Origin: Halomonas llamarensis
GTDB lineage: Bacteria > Pseudomonadota > Gammaproteobacteria > Pseudomonadales > Halomonadaceae
Reading direction: 5' to 3'
NCBI RefSeq assembly: GCF_023555005.1
Contig: NZ_JAMJPJ010000011.1
Span: 1 to 64,000 of the forward strand
Length of the DNA: 64,000 nt
This document shows, in pieces, positions 1 to 7,003 of this stretch. Numbering within the stretch: the stretch's first letter is position 1; every line of letters begins with the position of its first letter. Both the position numbers and the translations under genes were made by a program. The notes under the pieces were generated by a model, which was not told where the DNA came from, did not search any database, and worked only from the letters and a program-made list of their open reading frames with translations.

Positions 1-49
1 TCACCACCATGGCGTTCTGATCGTAGTTATAAGCCTTGAAGCGCGGCAT
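1..49 (-). CDS. IS1182-like transposase, N-terminal fragment cut by the window edge
   Basis: Only the first 16 codons are inside the window, reading MPRFKAYNYDQNAMVV. This start is typical of IS1182/IS4-type transposases that open with a MPRFK-YNYDQ motif. A good ribosome binding site (GAGGAG) lies at about 57-63, eight bases before the ATG at 49-47. The gene reads leftwards out of the window, so its integrity and family cannot be tested here. The identification rests on a short N-terminus recalled from the family and is therefore moderate. Confidence 0.6.
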   Translation of the reverse strand, partial: MPRFKAYNYDQNAMVV

Positions 50-101
50 GCTGACCACTCCTCGTCTGTTTCCTCAATCCTACCAAAACTTAGGGGTCAG
101 C

Positions 102-118
102 GGGGTTTTTCTACAGCC
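102..118 (-). mobile_element. Probable terminal inverted repeat of the IS at the left edge
   Basis: On the minus strand the sequence GGCTGTAGAAAAACCCC sits about 50 bases upstream of the transposase start. It resembles the GGCTGTTGAAAAA-type ends of IS1182-family elements. It touches the inner end of the neighbouring attC site, so the IS seems to begin exactly where the cassette array stops being readable. The matching right end lies outside the window, so this is an inference from one end only. Confidence 0.5.
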
Positions 119-200
119 TCAACGCCGCCAACACGCGCAGCTTTGTAGTGGAGGCGAAGCCGCAACGGAAAAGCTGTCGCCGTGATTGGCCTGGTTATAT
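117..200 (-). other. attC recombination site of cassette 1
   Basis: On the minus strand the element begins with TATAACC (199-193), just after the stop codon of cassette 1. It ends with GGCGTTGAGG (126-117), which contains the G-TT core of a 3' attC box. Between them lie imperfect complementary arms with a GCGGCTTCGCC hairpin core, as expected of a folded attC. It is the last readable attC before the insertion sequence. The assignment is less clean than for the other three sites because the R' box departs from GTTRRRY. Confidence 0.6.
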
Positions 201-1052
201 TTATTCCGCGATGGCACTTTCTTGACCGCACGAGTTACAACTAAGGACAAACCCTCCAGAAGCTTCTCCACCAACAATGTCGTAGTCCATGCTCTTGCAT
301 TCCGGACACTTAGGCTCATCATCAAACCCTAAGTATTTAAGGAATAGGTTTTGAATTACCGATACTGCAGAGCATGTGAAGAGAAGGCATATCTTTGCGT
401 CTGGGATATTTTTATTGGGAGAATGCACGACCTCGGAAGACTGATCCCAGGCCGATTCGATTAAATCTCTACAGCGTTTGCGGAGATTGCTATTTCGCTT
501 GCCTACTGCATAGATATTGATGACGGCCTTAGCAATACCTTTGAAGTCTGCGGCCTTAAAGCCATGGTCTTTGAGAAGCTCAGGATTTCCTTTTGCTAAA
601 ACCCCTGCCAGCTCAATGAGACTCTCTCTGCAAGTAAGACCAATAGACTGAATGTCTTCTGGTCCGGACACATCGTTTAGCTCAAGTGCTGCACTATTAA
701 GCCTACGACTTATCGACCTTATGCCATCAATGTCGAGGGGAACTTCGTCGATTACATGTTTGAACGTCTTATGATGCCGTGCTTGAAGTCTTTGAGTTAT
801 CCCCATGTGGAACGAGTAAGCCTCGTCAGCCGAGAAATAGAACTCGTTCTGCGTATACAGGTTCATAGGGGCGCTTTCTCCTTCGACAACCCACCAGTTG
901 CCACCGCCAGTCCTAATATTCCATACATGAACCTCATGCCCTAAATCATCAAAGGTTTGCTCTACCTGCATATGTTTGATATCACCAACATCATTATTTG
1001 CAAGGTATGATGTGATTCTCTGTTCGGCATCTACGCGATATTCAGGTGTCAT
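201..1052 (-). CDS. Integron cassette 1: HEPN-like protein with a C-terminal zinc ribbon, function unknown
   Basis: The 283-residue protein fills a gene cassette between two attC sites. The N-terminal ~90 residues are unrecognised. Residues 110-240 are helical, with a central R-x3-D and a conserved-looking H210-x2-N213 (VVHSPNK) after an SAWD segment, reminiscent of the nucleic-acid-cleaving HEPN domains seen in abortive-infection proteins. The C-terminus has a CPEC...CNSC zinc ribbon (Cys249, 252, 272, 275). The start is ATG at 1052, with a weak GTAGGG-type ribosome site upstream. There is no signal peptide or membrane segment, so it should be cytosolic. A defence role is inference only: what is seen is the motif arrangement and the cassette location. 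I did not recognise a named family. Confidence 0.7.
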   Translation of the reverse strand: MTPEYRVDAEQRITSYLANNDVGDIKHMQVEQTFDDLGHEVHVWNIRTGGGNWWVVEGESAPMNLYTQNEFYFSADEAYSFHMGITQRLQARHHKTFKHVIDEVPLDIDGIRSISRRLNSAALELNDVSGPEDIQSIGLTCRESLIELAGVLAKGNPELLKDHGFKAADFKGIAKAVINIYAVGKRNSNLRKRCRDLIESAWDQSSEVVHSPNKNIPDAKICLLFTCSAVSVIQNLFLKYLGFDDEPKCPECKSMDYDIVGGEASGGFVLSCNSCGQESAIAE

Positions 1053-1080
1053 TTTTCCCTACTTTTCTGATTGCCTTAAA

Positions 1081-1141
1081 AATATAACGCGAAGCGCACC
1101 GGCGCACTTTAGTGCGTCCGAGTGACGCGAATTGTTATATT
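1081..1141 (-). other. attC site between cassettes 1 and 2
   Basis: This is a compact site of about 60 bases. On the minus strand it opens with ATATAACAATTCGCG and closes with CGCGTTATATT, so the outer ATATAAC and GTTATAT boxes are perfect inverted repeats. The inner arms (GACGCACT / AGTGCGCC) are nearly complementary. It lies directly after the stop codon of cassette 2 and ends about 30 bases before the start codon of cassette 1. This is the clearest attC in the array. Confidence 0.85.
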
Positions 1142-1145
1142 TTTC

Positions 1146-1556
1146 CTAAGATGCCAAGAATCTGCGGAGGTAGTGCTCGGTTTCCGTCTCGTTCTCGCAC
1201 TTATATGTCTCGCGAATAATTTCTCGCATTGTTCTGCCGGTATTAGGAACATCTTGATCTCCCTCAGCAAGATCAACGGAGCTCAAATCCTCTTGGGTCA
1301 GACCTTCGTTCGGCATTGGGTTTATTGTCCAGATATCTAACGCATTAATGTGAGAACCATCAGAAAGTTCAAGTTTCTCAAGAAGTGGCTTCAAGGCCCT
1401 GGCCCCGCCTCCGTACATTAATGCATACGAAAATCTTGGACTTATCTTTACGTCAATTTTAGGTTTGGAAGAGAAAAGGGTTATATCGCACCTTTGATTA
1501 TTCAGCGCACAATGCTCGAGCCGAGATAAAAGCCAAGATATTCTATTTTCGTCCAC
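1146..1556 (-). CDS. Integron cassette 2: hypothetical protein
   Basis: The 136-residue soluble protein has no family I recognise. It has no signal peptide, no membrane segment and no obvious metal ligands; the C-terminal third is acidic and helical. The reading frame starts with GTG at 1556, preceded by a strong AAGGAG ribosome site at 1565-1570 that belongs to the 5' end of the cassette itself. The stop codon lies four bases before the attC. The gene fills its cassette, which is the usual layout for an expressed cassette gene. Function is unknown. Confidence 0.7.
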   Translation of the reverse strand: MDENRISWLLSRLEHCALNNQRCDITLFSSKPKIDVKISPRFSYALMYGGGARALKPLLEKLELSDGSHINALDIWTINPMPNEGLTQEDLSSVDLAEGDQDVPNTGRTMREIIRETYKCENETETEHYLRRFLAS

Positions 1557-1572
1557 GGTAGCGACTCCTTTG

Positions 1573-1679
1573 AATATAACGCTTTGGTTCAGCAGTAGCC
1601 TTGAGAGCGCGAAGCGGCCACAAGACTGTCCGGTTGACGCCCGCTAGGTTCTGAAAAAACTGGAACTATTTGTTATATT
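1573..1679 (-). other. attC site between cassettes 2 and 3
   Basis: The site is about 107 bases, the longest of the array. On the minus strand it runs from ATATAACAAATAG to AAAGCGTTATATT, with the conserved GTTATAT box at the 3' end. A central GGCCGCTTCGCG segment is shared in style with the attC between cassettes 3 and 4. The stop codon (TAG) of cassette 3 lies inside the 5' box, so the last residues of that protein (Tyr-Asn-Lys) are encoded by the attC. Confidence 0.85.
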
Positions 1680-2619
1680 CAGTTGGAAGCGGGCAATCAT
1701 AATTTATGTCAATCATATCAAGATTTTTCAAGTTGAAATTGGCATATTTTATCCCAGCCTTTGAGGTATTAATTTCTGGCTGAGCATATAAAAAAACGAA
1801 GGCTGTAGGCTTTTCTTTTTGATATATTTTTTCAAGCCTCGTAGCCATTAGCTTCTTAATTTTATACCTTTCTATCGTGCCGTCAGCGATCATCGCAGTT
1901 GTTTTTAACTCATCTTCACCTTGCTTCAAGGTCTTCTTAAACTTAATTTGGTACCCTCGATCTGATGGCAATCTGTTGATGAACGCCCATCCGTAATAAA
2001 TTACCGGAAAATCGGGAAGATCATCTAAATCTTGCTCCCAGATAAATTTGAATATACTGCTATAGTAAACATCCTTGCCAGAAATATTTAATCGTCTAAA
2101 ATTTATAGACCCATCTTTTCTATACCGTATATATCTACTGACTACTGAACGCACCGAATATACAGTACCAATACTGCCATTTTCTCGGAGCTTCGTATCC
2201 TTTGTTTTCTTAACATATTTTGGCTTATTATCACCCAACGCCTTAGGTGAGTCGCTTTTTTTAGGCTCATCATAATAGGATTCGGGACGATCCAATTCAA
2301 AAACGTCAACTATAGACTGATCCACGCTGAGACGCTCCTCTTTTACGGGAGTACCGTCTTCATAGTGGAGATTTAGTGGAATGTTGTTGTTAATCTCACA
2401 GTCTTTTGAGTGTGTTCCATAAATCCTGTAATGGGGCACGACCTTCATGTCTTGGAGGTCTTCGTCTAGGTTCGCACATGTAACCTGAGCCATGCAGCCA
2501 CTACCGGGGCATATAAATTTTTTCTTGTCGGTGATAGTTCCAGACCAATAAAGATCATATGCCCTATCAGGGTCTAGGTAATCCTGCGCTTCAATGCTAT
2601 AGGCCACATCTAACGACAA
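1666..2619 (-). CDS. Integron cassette 3: hypothetical protein with an N-terminal Cys/His cluster
   Basis: The 317-residue protein is unrecognised. Near the N-terminus it has Cys37, Cys42, Cys48, His63, His70 and Cys74, an arrangement that could bind zinc. It resembles in layout the CP..C...H-x6-H-x3-C clusters at the start of CoiA-like and other DNA-associated proteins, but that comparison is loose. The rest is lysine-rich and mixed alpha/beta, with no membrane segment. Translation most likely starts at TTG 2619, ten bases after an AAGGAG site. The DNA is visibly AT-richer than the housekeeping genes of the window, consistent with acquired cassette DNA. The C-terminus is encoded inside the attC. 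Confidence 0.7.
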   Translation of the reverse strand: MSLDVAYSIEAQDYLDPDRAYDLYWSGTITDKKKFICPGSGCMAQVTCANLDEDLQDMKVVPHYRIYGTHSKDCEINNNIPLNLHYEDGTPVKEERLSVDQSIVDVFELDRPESYYDEPKKSDSPKALGDNKPKYVKKTKDTKLRENGSIGTVYSVRSVVSRYIRYRKDGSINFRRLNISGKDVYYSSIFKFIWEQDLDDLPDFPVIYYGWAFINRLPSDRGYQIKFKKTLKQGEDELKTTAMIADGTIERYKIKKLMATRLEKIYQKEKPTAFVFLYAQPEINTSKAGIKYANFNLKNLDMIDINYDCPLPTEYNK

Positions 2620-2634
2620 AACTTAACTCCTTTG

Positions 2635-2714
2635 AATATAACGCCCGGCTCACGCGCCGGTTTGGAGCCGCGAAGCGGCGTAAAATCGGTCGCTGTGCAG
2701 CCGATTGTTAGATG
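2635..2714 (-). other. attC site between cassettes 3 and 4
   Basis: On the minus strand the site runs from CATCTAACAATCGG (2714-2701) to GGGCGTTATATTC. The 5' box is TCTAACA and the 3' box GTTATAT, with paired inner arms and a GCCGCTTCGCGGC hairpin core. Its length of about 80 bases and the imperfect palindrome are typical of attC. The downstream flank ATTCAAAGGAGT, which carries the ribosome site of cassette 3, is repeated at the start of cassette 2. Confidence 0.85.
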
Positions 2715-2765
2715 ACCCTGGTCCTCGCCCGGCCATATTTTAATGCCGTTCTAGCAAAGTGACAT

Positions 2766-4073
2766 TCACAACTTTGTATGTGATCGCCAGCGCTTGAGCC
2801 GTTGAGCAATGGCTTTACCAATTACCACTAATCTCTTGATTGCGCGAGACAAACCCCGAAGGGGTGGTCGAATTAAGCGCCGCCTATCAGCGGAATTACG
2901 CTGGTCCAGTTTGGCAACCTTTGTCGTCGAATTTGCTACTTTGCCACCAACGACGGCAGCTAGTGCTATAAACAACCACCACCGCTGGTACCGTTCTTTC
3001 TGTTTGCGTGCGATAGCCTCATTTAAATCTTGTTGTTTAGCCCTGGAAGCAACCAGAGTCGGGATAATACATTCGCTAGCGAGTGCAACAGATCTTGCGA
3101 TAATATATTTGTCTACCAACCCTTCCGGACCATCAGGGAAAGCTCTACAGAATGCTGAGGGAGTTCTTTGGCAAACACCTGATGGCCTGGCGTGTTGCCG
3201 AACCCCATCTCCAAGGTCTTCTACGGGGCAAACCGTGCGATTGTAGCGTTCGATCTCTTTACGAATTTGGATGATTTCTTGTTCTGGCACCGACCTTCTG
3301 ATGCCAGAGTAGATTTCGGCGCTCTCAGCGGGACCAAATTGGTGGAAAGTGTCCACCCCATAGGCTGCATACTCATTCAATGTTTGTTGTACATCAGAAG
3401 CCCATATACAAGAAGACATTTCAGCTAGGTCTTGCGTCTTACAAAACTGATCATAGCTCCGGACTTGGTTCAATAAATACGAACTCGCTGCTCGGCTTAT
3501 TCTGTTTTCTTCGGAAAGATTTGACGCGTGACGTGTCCCAACAGAGTCTGCCACGAAAAACACGCCAGCTAGAAGTGCCGTCGCGTACCATAAATGATCA
3601 TAGTAGCCGCGAAATCTATCAGTTAGGTTGAGGGAGTCGTAAACAATTACAGTTATACACCACCCCGTTAGTAGGCTGAGCATTAAGAGAGGAACGAAGC
3701 CCAACGGACTCCCCAAGGAACCACCTCCAATGTAAAACGAATCCGGAAGGTAGTTTATTTGAGGCCATAATCCAGCGACGTTCAAAAGTCCAGGAGCAGC
3801 TAGTAGGGCAAAGACAAGGGCAACGCCACGCCACCGAGCGATCACAAATCCAGCGGCTAAAACCGCAAAAAATAGAATTATCAAATAAAGCAGAAGGAGA
3901 CCCAGAATGAGTGTGACTGCCTCTGCAGGAGACCAGTAACTTCCAACTATAAGCCCCTTCTCATTCCGCTCCAAAAAGTTGGAAGACGCTAGCCCAATCC
4001 CCTCTAAGATCTGTTGAATGCTATACGCTGCACCGTATAGAAATGCTATGTACGGGAAGAAAAAATTAGACAA
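2766..4073 (-). CDS. Integron cassette 4 (first cassette): polytopic membrane protein, function unknown
   Basis: The 435-residue protein is in the first position next to attI, normally the best-expressed place in an integron. The first ~180 residues contain about five hydrophobic segments (for example around residues 50-75, 80-105, 125-145 and 160-175). They are followed by a hydrophilic, cysteine-containing domain of ~180 residues, then one more membrane segment near residue 370 (WWLFIALAAVVGG) and a very basic tail. I recognise no family. The only start that uses the full frame is TTG at 4073, with no clear ribosome site. A short leader frame (4095-4066) ends across this start and may couple its translation. 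The cysteines in the soluble domain suggest an extracytoplasmic, disulfide-bonded region, which is inference. Confidence 0.7.
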   Translation of the reverse strand: MSNFFFPYIAFLYGAAYSIQQILEGIGLASSNFLERNEKGLIVGSYWSPAEAVTLILGLLLLYLIILFFAVLAAGFVIARWRGVALVFALLAAPGLLNVAGLWPQINYLPDSFYIGGGSLGSPLGFVPLLMLSLLTGWCITVIVYDSLNLTDRFRGYYDHLWYATALLAGVFFVADSVGTRHASNLSEENRISRAASSYLLNQVRSYDQFCKTQDLAEMSSCIWASDVQQTLNEYAAYGVDTFHQFGPAESAEIYSGIRRSVPEQEIIQIRKEIERYNRTVCPVEDLGDGVRQHARPSGVCQRTPSAFCRAFPDGPEGLVDKYIIARSVALASECIIPTLVASRAKQQDLNEAIARKQKERYQRWWLFIALAAVVGGKVANSTTKVAKLDQRNSADRRRLIRPPLRGLSRAIKRLVVIGKAIAQRLKRWRSHTKL

Positions 4074-4095
4074 TTTCGACTCTCATATTTTTCAT
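4066..4095 (-). other. Possible nine-residue leader ORF at the attI/first-cassette junction
   Basis: On the minus strand an ATG inside the attI-proximal GTTAGATG box opens the frame ATG AAA AAT ATG AGA GTC GAA ATT GTC TAA. Its stop overlaps the TTG start of cassette 4 at 4073-4071. The cassette gene has no ribosome site of its own. In class 1 integrons a short ORF in attI1 (ORF-11) is known to raise translation of such cassettes, and this could be an analogous arrangement. It is read directly from the sequence but is untested and could be chance. Confidence 0.35.
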
Positions 4096-4111
4096 CTAAC
4101 AGGTATTAGAC
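4093..4111 (-). other. attI-like insertion site
   Basis: On the minus strand, GTCTAATACCTGTTAGATG contains two inverted integrase boxes (GTCTAAT and GTTAGAT) around a short spacer, ending in the GTTAGAT core where cassettes insert. It sits between the integrase gene and the first cassette, in the orientation expected for an integron. The outer limits of the full attI are not visible by eye, and the region up to about 4230 may contribute. Confidence 0.7.
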
Positions 4112-4156
4112 GGCGCGTCCTATGATTGGATGAACGCGCCAGCATGTTTAATTAGT

Positions 4157-4226
4157 AAATGTAGCCTACTTTTTCGTGTATAACCACATGATTTTCAACT
4201 AGATTAATATTAATTAGGCTACATTT
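4157..4226. repeat. Perfect 11-bp inverted repeat in the attI/integrase-promoter region
   Basis: AAATGTAGCCT at 4157-4167 is the exact reverse complement of AGGCTACATTT at 4216-4226, with 48 bases between the two arms. It lies between the attI core and the integrase promoter. It could be a protein-binding site, a cruciform or an integrase accessory site. No function can be read from the sequence. Confidence 0.6.
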
Positions 4227-4250
4227 GCAGAATTCGCACGCTTGCGCGTT

Positions 4251-4284
4251 TTGCGAAACTCAATAATACTGTATGCATATACAC
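4251..4284 (+). promoter_or_regulatory. Integrase promoter with LexA-like box
   Basis: The stretch CTGTATGCATATACAC (4269-4284) matches the gammaproteobacterial LexA box CTGT-N8-ACAG except for the last base. A possible -35 (TTGCGA, 4251-4256) and a weak -10 (TATGCA, 4273-4278) place the box across the promoter. SOS control of integron integrases by LexA is established in Vibrio cholerae and class 1 integrons. Here it is inferred from the box and its position just before the AAGGAG site of the integrase. Confidence 0.7.
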
Positions 4285-4306
4285 AAAAAAAGGAGTTAGC
4301 TACCAC

Positions 4307-5272
4307 ATGGATATGCAAAGCAAGCCTCCGAAGCTGATGGATCGTGTGAAAGCTGTTATGCGGGTAAAGCGCTATAGCCCCCGTACTGAAAAAACATACT
4401 GTTACTGGATACGTTTCTTCATTCGTTATCATGGGGTGCGACACCCTGCCAGCATGGGCCCTTCTGAAGTCCAGGCTTTTCTGGAGCACCTCGCCGTAGA
4501 GCGATATGTGGCTGCAGCTACACAAAACCAGGCGCTTAATGCGTTGGTATTTCTGTATCGCCATATCCTTGATATGCCATTGGGTGATATTGGCACCTTT
4601 TCACGAGCTAAACGCCCGCGTCGATTACCTGTCGTGCTTTCTCACGAAGAGGTTATGCGCGTGTTAAATCAGTTGTCTGGACCTATGTATTTGATGGCCA
4701 CCCTGATGTATGGCTCGGGACTGAGACTCATCGAAACGTGCCGTTTGCGCGTAAGAGATATTGATACCGAACGCCTTATCATCACCGTCAGGGCAGGGAA
4801 AGGCGATAAAGACCGAACCACTTTACTCCCCGCTGTTTGTCTTCCCGCGTTAGAGGCGCAAATTGAGTCGGCTGAACAGCAACTTGCCTATCGAATAGCA
4901 CGTGGCCGCGTGCCAGTCACTTTACCTCATGCTCTAGACCGTAAGTACCCAAACGCAGGCATTTCCCTAGGGTGGCAATGGCTGTTTCCTGCCAGCCGCC
5001 CATGCTGTGATGATGCCGGGAATGTCGTTCTTCACCATATTCATTCATCGGCTGTGCAAAAGGCCGTGAAGCAGGCGATGAAGTCTGCATCATTGCCACG
5101 TCCTGGCTCTTGCCATACCTTACGGCACAGTTTCGCCACCCAATTACTAAGCCAAGGCACGGGCATTCGCACCGTACAAGAATTGCTAGGCCACAAGAGC
5201 ATTGAGACAACGCAAATTTATACGCATGTCATAGGAAAGGAATTTGCCGGTGTGCGCAGCCCTTTAGGCTAA
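4307..5272 (+). CDS. intI: Integron integrase (tyrosine recombinase)
   Basis: This 321-residue tyrosine recombinase catalyses attC x attI and attC x attC recombination that inserts and excises gene cassettes. An N-terminal SAM-like core-binding domain (about 12-95) is followed by the catalytic domain with Arg140, Lys165, His270, Arg273 (HTLRHSFAT), His296 and Tyr305 (IYTHV). The extra segment unique to integron integrases is present at about 207-229 (DRKYPNAG...WQWLFPA), separating it from XerC/D and phage integrases. The length is close to the 337 residues of IntI1. It starts at ATG 4307, eleven bases after a GGAG site. It is transcribed away from the cassettes, the standard integron layout, and a LexA-like box covers its promoter. 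It appears intact, so the integron could be active. Confidence 0.95.
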   Translation: MDMQSKPPKLMDRVKAVMRVKRYSPRTEKTYCYWIRFFIRYHGVRHPASMGPSEVQAFLEHLAVERYVAAATQNQALNALVFLYRHILDMPLGDIGTFSRAKRPRRLPVVLSHEEVMRVLNQLSGPMYLMATLMYGSGLRLIETCRLRVRDIDTERLIITVRAGKGDKDRTTLLPAVCLPALEAQIESAEQQLAYRIARGRVPVTLPHALDRKYPNAGISLGWQWLFPASRPCCDDAGNVVLHHIHSSAVQKAVKQAMKSASLPRPGSCHTLRHSFATQLLSQGTGIRTVQELLGHKSIETTQIYTHVIGKEFAGVRSPLG

Positions 5273-5686
5273 TGCGCTAAACGAAGGCACGCTACCGCCC
5301 CGGTACGTTTGGGATGCGTTCAAACGCTCCACCTGCGACCGTCTCACCAATTTTTGTCGCCTATTTTGGATTACACAGACATTATATCGTTGACGCTACT
5401 CAGTTTTCTTCGGCATTGCAAAGTAGAAACTAATTTTTTGCTATGGCATTCACCACTGCGAGTTCATCGCGGGGGGTTGGCCTTATCATCGCTCGGCTAG
5501 TCTGGCTCCTGCATTGGTGTGGTGCTTGTAGAGGGTTGTGTAATAGCTTGAATTTCTGAGCGTTTCGCTGAGTGCCTTTACCGAACCTACGCGTGCTTCA
5601 AGTGTTGCGGCCTTGCAGATCTGTTCAGCACTGGCCTTCCTGCGTAAATCCGATTAGCCTGCTAATTCGATTAATAAGGGATAGTG
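5273..5686. other. 414-base stretch without a recognisable gene
   Basis: Between the integrase and the next membrane-protein gene I see no convincing gene, RNA, attC-like repeat or terminator hairpin. Short frames here lack ribosome sites and overlap each other. It marks the outer boundary of the integron on the integrase side. The end holds the ribosome site (AAGGG, 5676-5680) of the following gene. Confidence 0.5.
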
Positions 5687-7003
5687 ATGCAAGAGACGAC
5701 TCCTCGGCAACGTTTGGCGGGCGTGCTGATTTTACTTGGTTTGATGGCACAAATAGTCGGTTTTACCGGTTGGATGACGACAATCCACATGGTGAGCTAC
5801 TTGCTGTGGGCGGCGGTTTTTTTGCTATGGCGAGATATTCCCCGACGTTCGCGCCTCCAGGCAGGCGTTTTGATTGCACTGGGCGCGGGGATGTTGCTGG
5901 TGGCACGATTTGTGTACGGCGCCGAGGTGGATTGGCCTGCCATGCTGCAGGGCAACGCTTTTGTGGTGGCGATGCTGGTTGGCGTTAGTTTTATTTCGCT
6001 GATTGGCAAGCAAGGCAATAAAGGAGCGTCGGGCCAACGTGTAACCGGCGCGGGCGGCGTGCTGCGGACTTGGCTGGGCGTGCACTTTTTGGGGACGATT
6101 TTAAATCTTTCCACCGTGTTCATGGTCGGCGATAAGCTCGTTCGGCGCAGGCCGCTCAGCACGCCGCAGCTGTTGGCGCTGAACCGTGGGCTTTCCAGCG
6201 CAGCGCTGTGGTCGCCGTTTTTTGCCTCCATGGGCGTGGTCCTGTCGCTGGCCCCGGAGGTTGAGTACGCACAAATAGCCCTAGTAGGGTTTCCCCTGGC
6301 GATGCTTTCGGGGCTGTTAACCACGCTGGAGCTTCGGCGGCGGTTTGATTTACGCGAGGTGGACGGCTTTTCGTTGGCGCCGCGCAGCCTGTTGATGCCG
6401 GTGGGCATGGCGGCGCTGGTGATGCTGTTTCACTTCTGGCTGACGCCTTCGCTGACCATTGTCAGCATTATTACCTTTCTACTGCCAAGCGTTGCGGTGT
6501 TGAGCAACCTACGCGATGGGCCGCTGTTTACCCTGCGTCGCGTTCGCCAGCATACCCTCTCGCGGCTACCTGCCATGCGCGGGGAAATCTCGCTGTTTTT
6601 AGCGGCGGGGTTATTAACGCTGGGGCTTTCTACTCTGGTATCGGCGGCAGCCGGTAGCGATTGGACCTTGTTTGCCCAGTTTGGCACGCCTCAGGCGATG
6701 ATCAGCTTCGCCGCCATCGCGTTAAGCGCGCTGGCCGGGCTGCACCCGATTATTGGCGTGTCGGTACTGGCCTCCGTGCTGAACCTGCAAGGCGGCGAGC
6801 AAACACTGTTTGCCTTTGTGGCGCTGGGCTCCTGGGCAGTGGGTACAAGCGTCGGGCCGCTTTCAGGTATCAACCTTTCGCTGCAGGGGCGCTACGGCGT
6901 AAGCGGTTATCGCATGATGCGCCATAACCTGCTTTACGCCGCTGTTATGAGCGCGCTAATCCTCATCGCCATTGTATTGCTGTCAACACAGCTCAGGCGT
7001 TGA
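5687..7003 (+). CDS. Polytopic inner-membrane protein, transporter-like
   Basis: The 438-residue protein is almost entirely hydrophobic, with about eleven to twelve predicted membrane segments and short basic loops (RRSR, RRRF). The glycine-rich C-terminal part (LHPIIGVSVL, GSWAVGTSVGPLSGIN) looks like the substrate-binding re-entrant regions of ion-transporter-superfamily permeases, but I cannot assign a family or substrate. ATG 5687 is preferred over the adjacent in-frame GTG 5684 because it is six bases from the AAGGG site. It stands alone and its 3' end overlaps the oppositely directed ybeL by 11 bases. Confidence 0.75.
   Translation: MQETTPRQRLAGVLILLGLMAQIVGFTGWMTTIHMVSYLLWAAVFLLWRDIPRRSRLQAGVLIALGAGMLLVARFVYGAEVDWPAMLQGNAFVVAMLVGVSFISLIGKQGNKGASGQRVTGAGGVLRTWLGVHFLGTILNLSTVFMVGDKLVRRRPLSTPQLLALNRGLSSAALWSPFFASMGVVLSLAPEVEYAQIALVGFPLAMLSGLLTTLELRRRFDLREVDGFSLAPRSLLMPVGMAALVMLFHFWLTPSLTIVSIITFLLPSVAVLSNLRDGPLFTLRRVRQHTLSRLPAMRGEISLFLAAGLLTLGLSTLVSAAAGSDWTLFAQFGTPQAMISFAAIALSALAGLHPIIGVSVLASVLNLQGGEQTLFAFVALGSWAVGTSVGPLSGINLSLQGRYGVSGYRMMRHNLLYAAVMSALILIAIVLLSTQLRR

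Noticed and set aside
2809..3246. 145-residue plus-strand frame
   Set aside because: It is antisense to the membrane-protein cassette, whose frame is continuous over 435 residues and fits between attI and attC.
4096..4250. A cassette promoter (Pc) reading left from the attI region
   Set aside because: I looked for -35/-10 pairs on the minus strand (for example a TTGAAA near 4200) but found no -10 at an acceptable distance.
5572..5988. 138-residue plus-strand frame before the membrane protein
   Set aside because: It overlaps the start of the membrane protein in another frame, which has a ribosome site and clear membrane segments.
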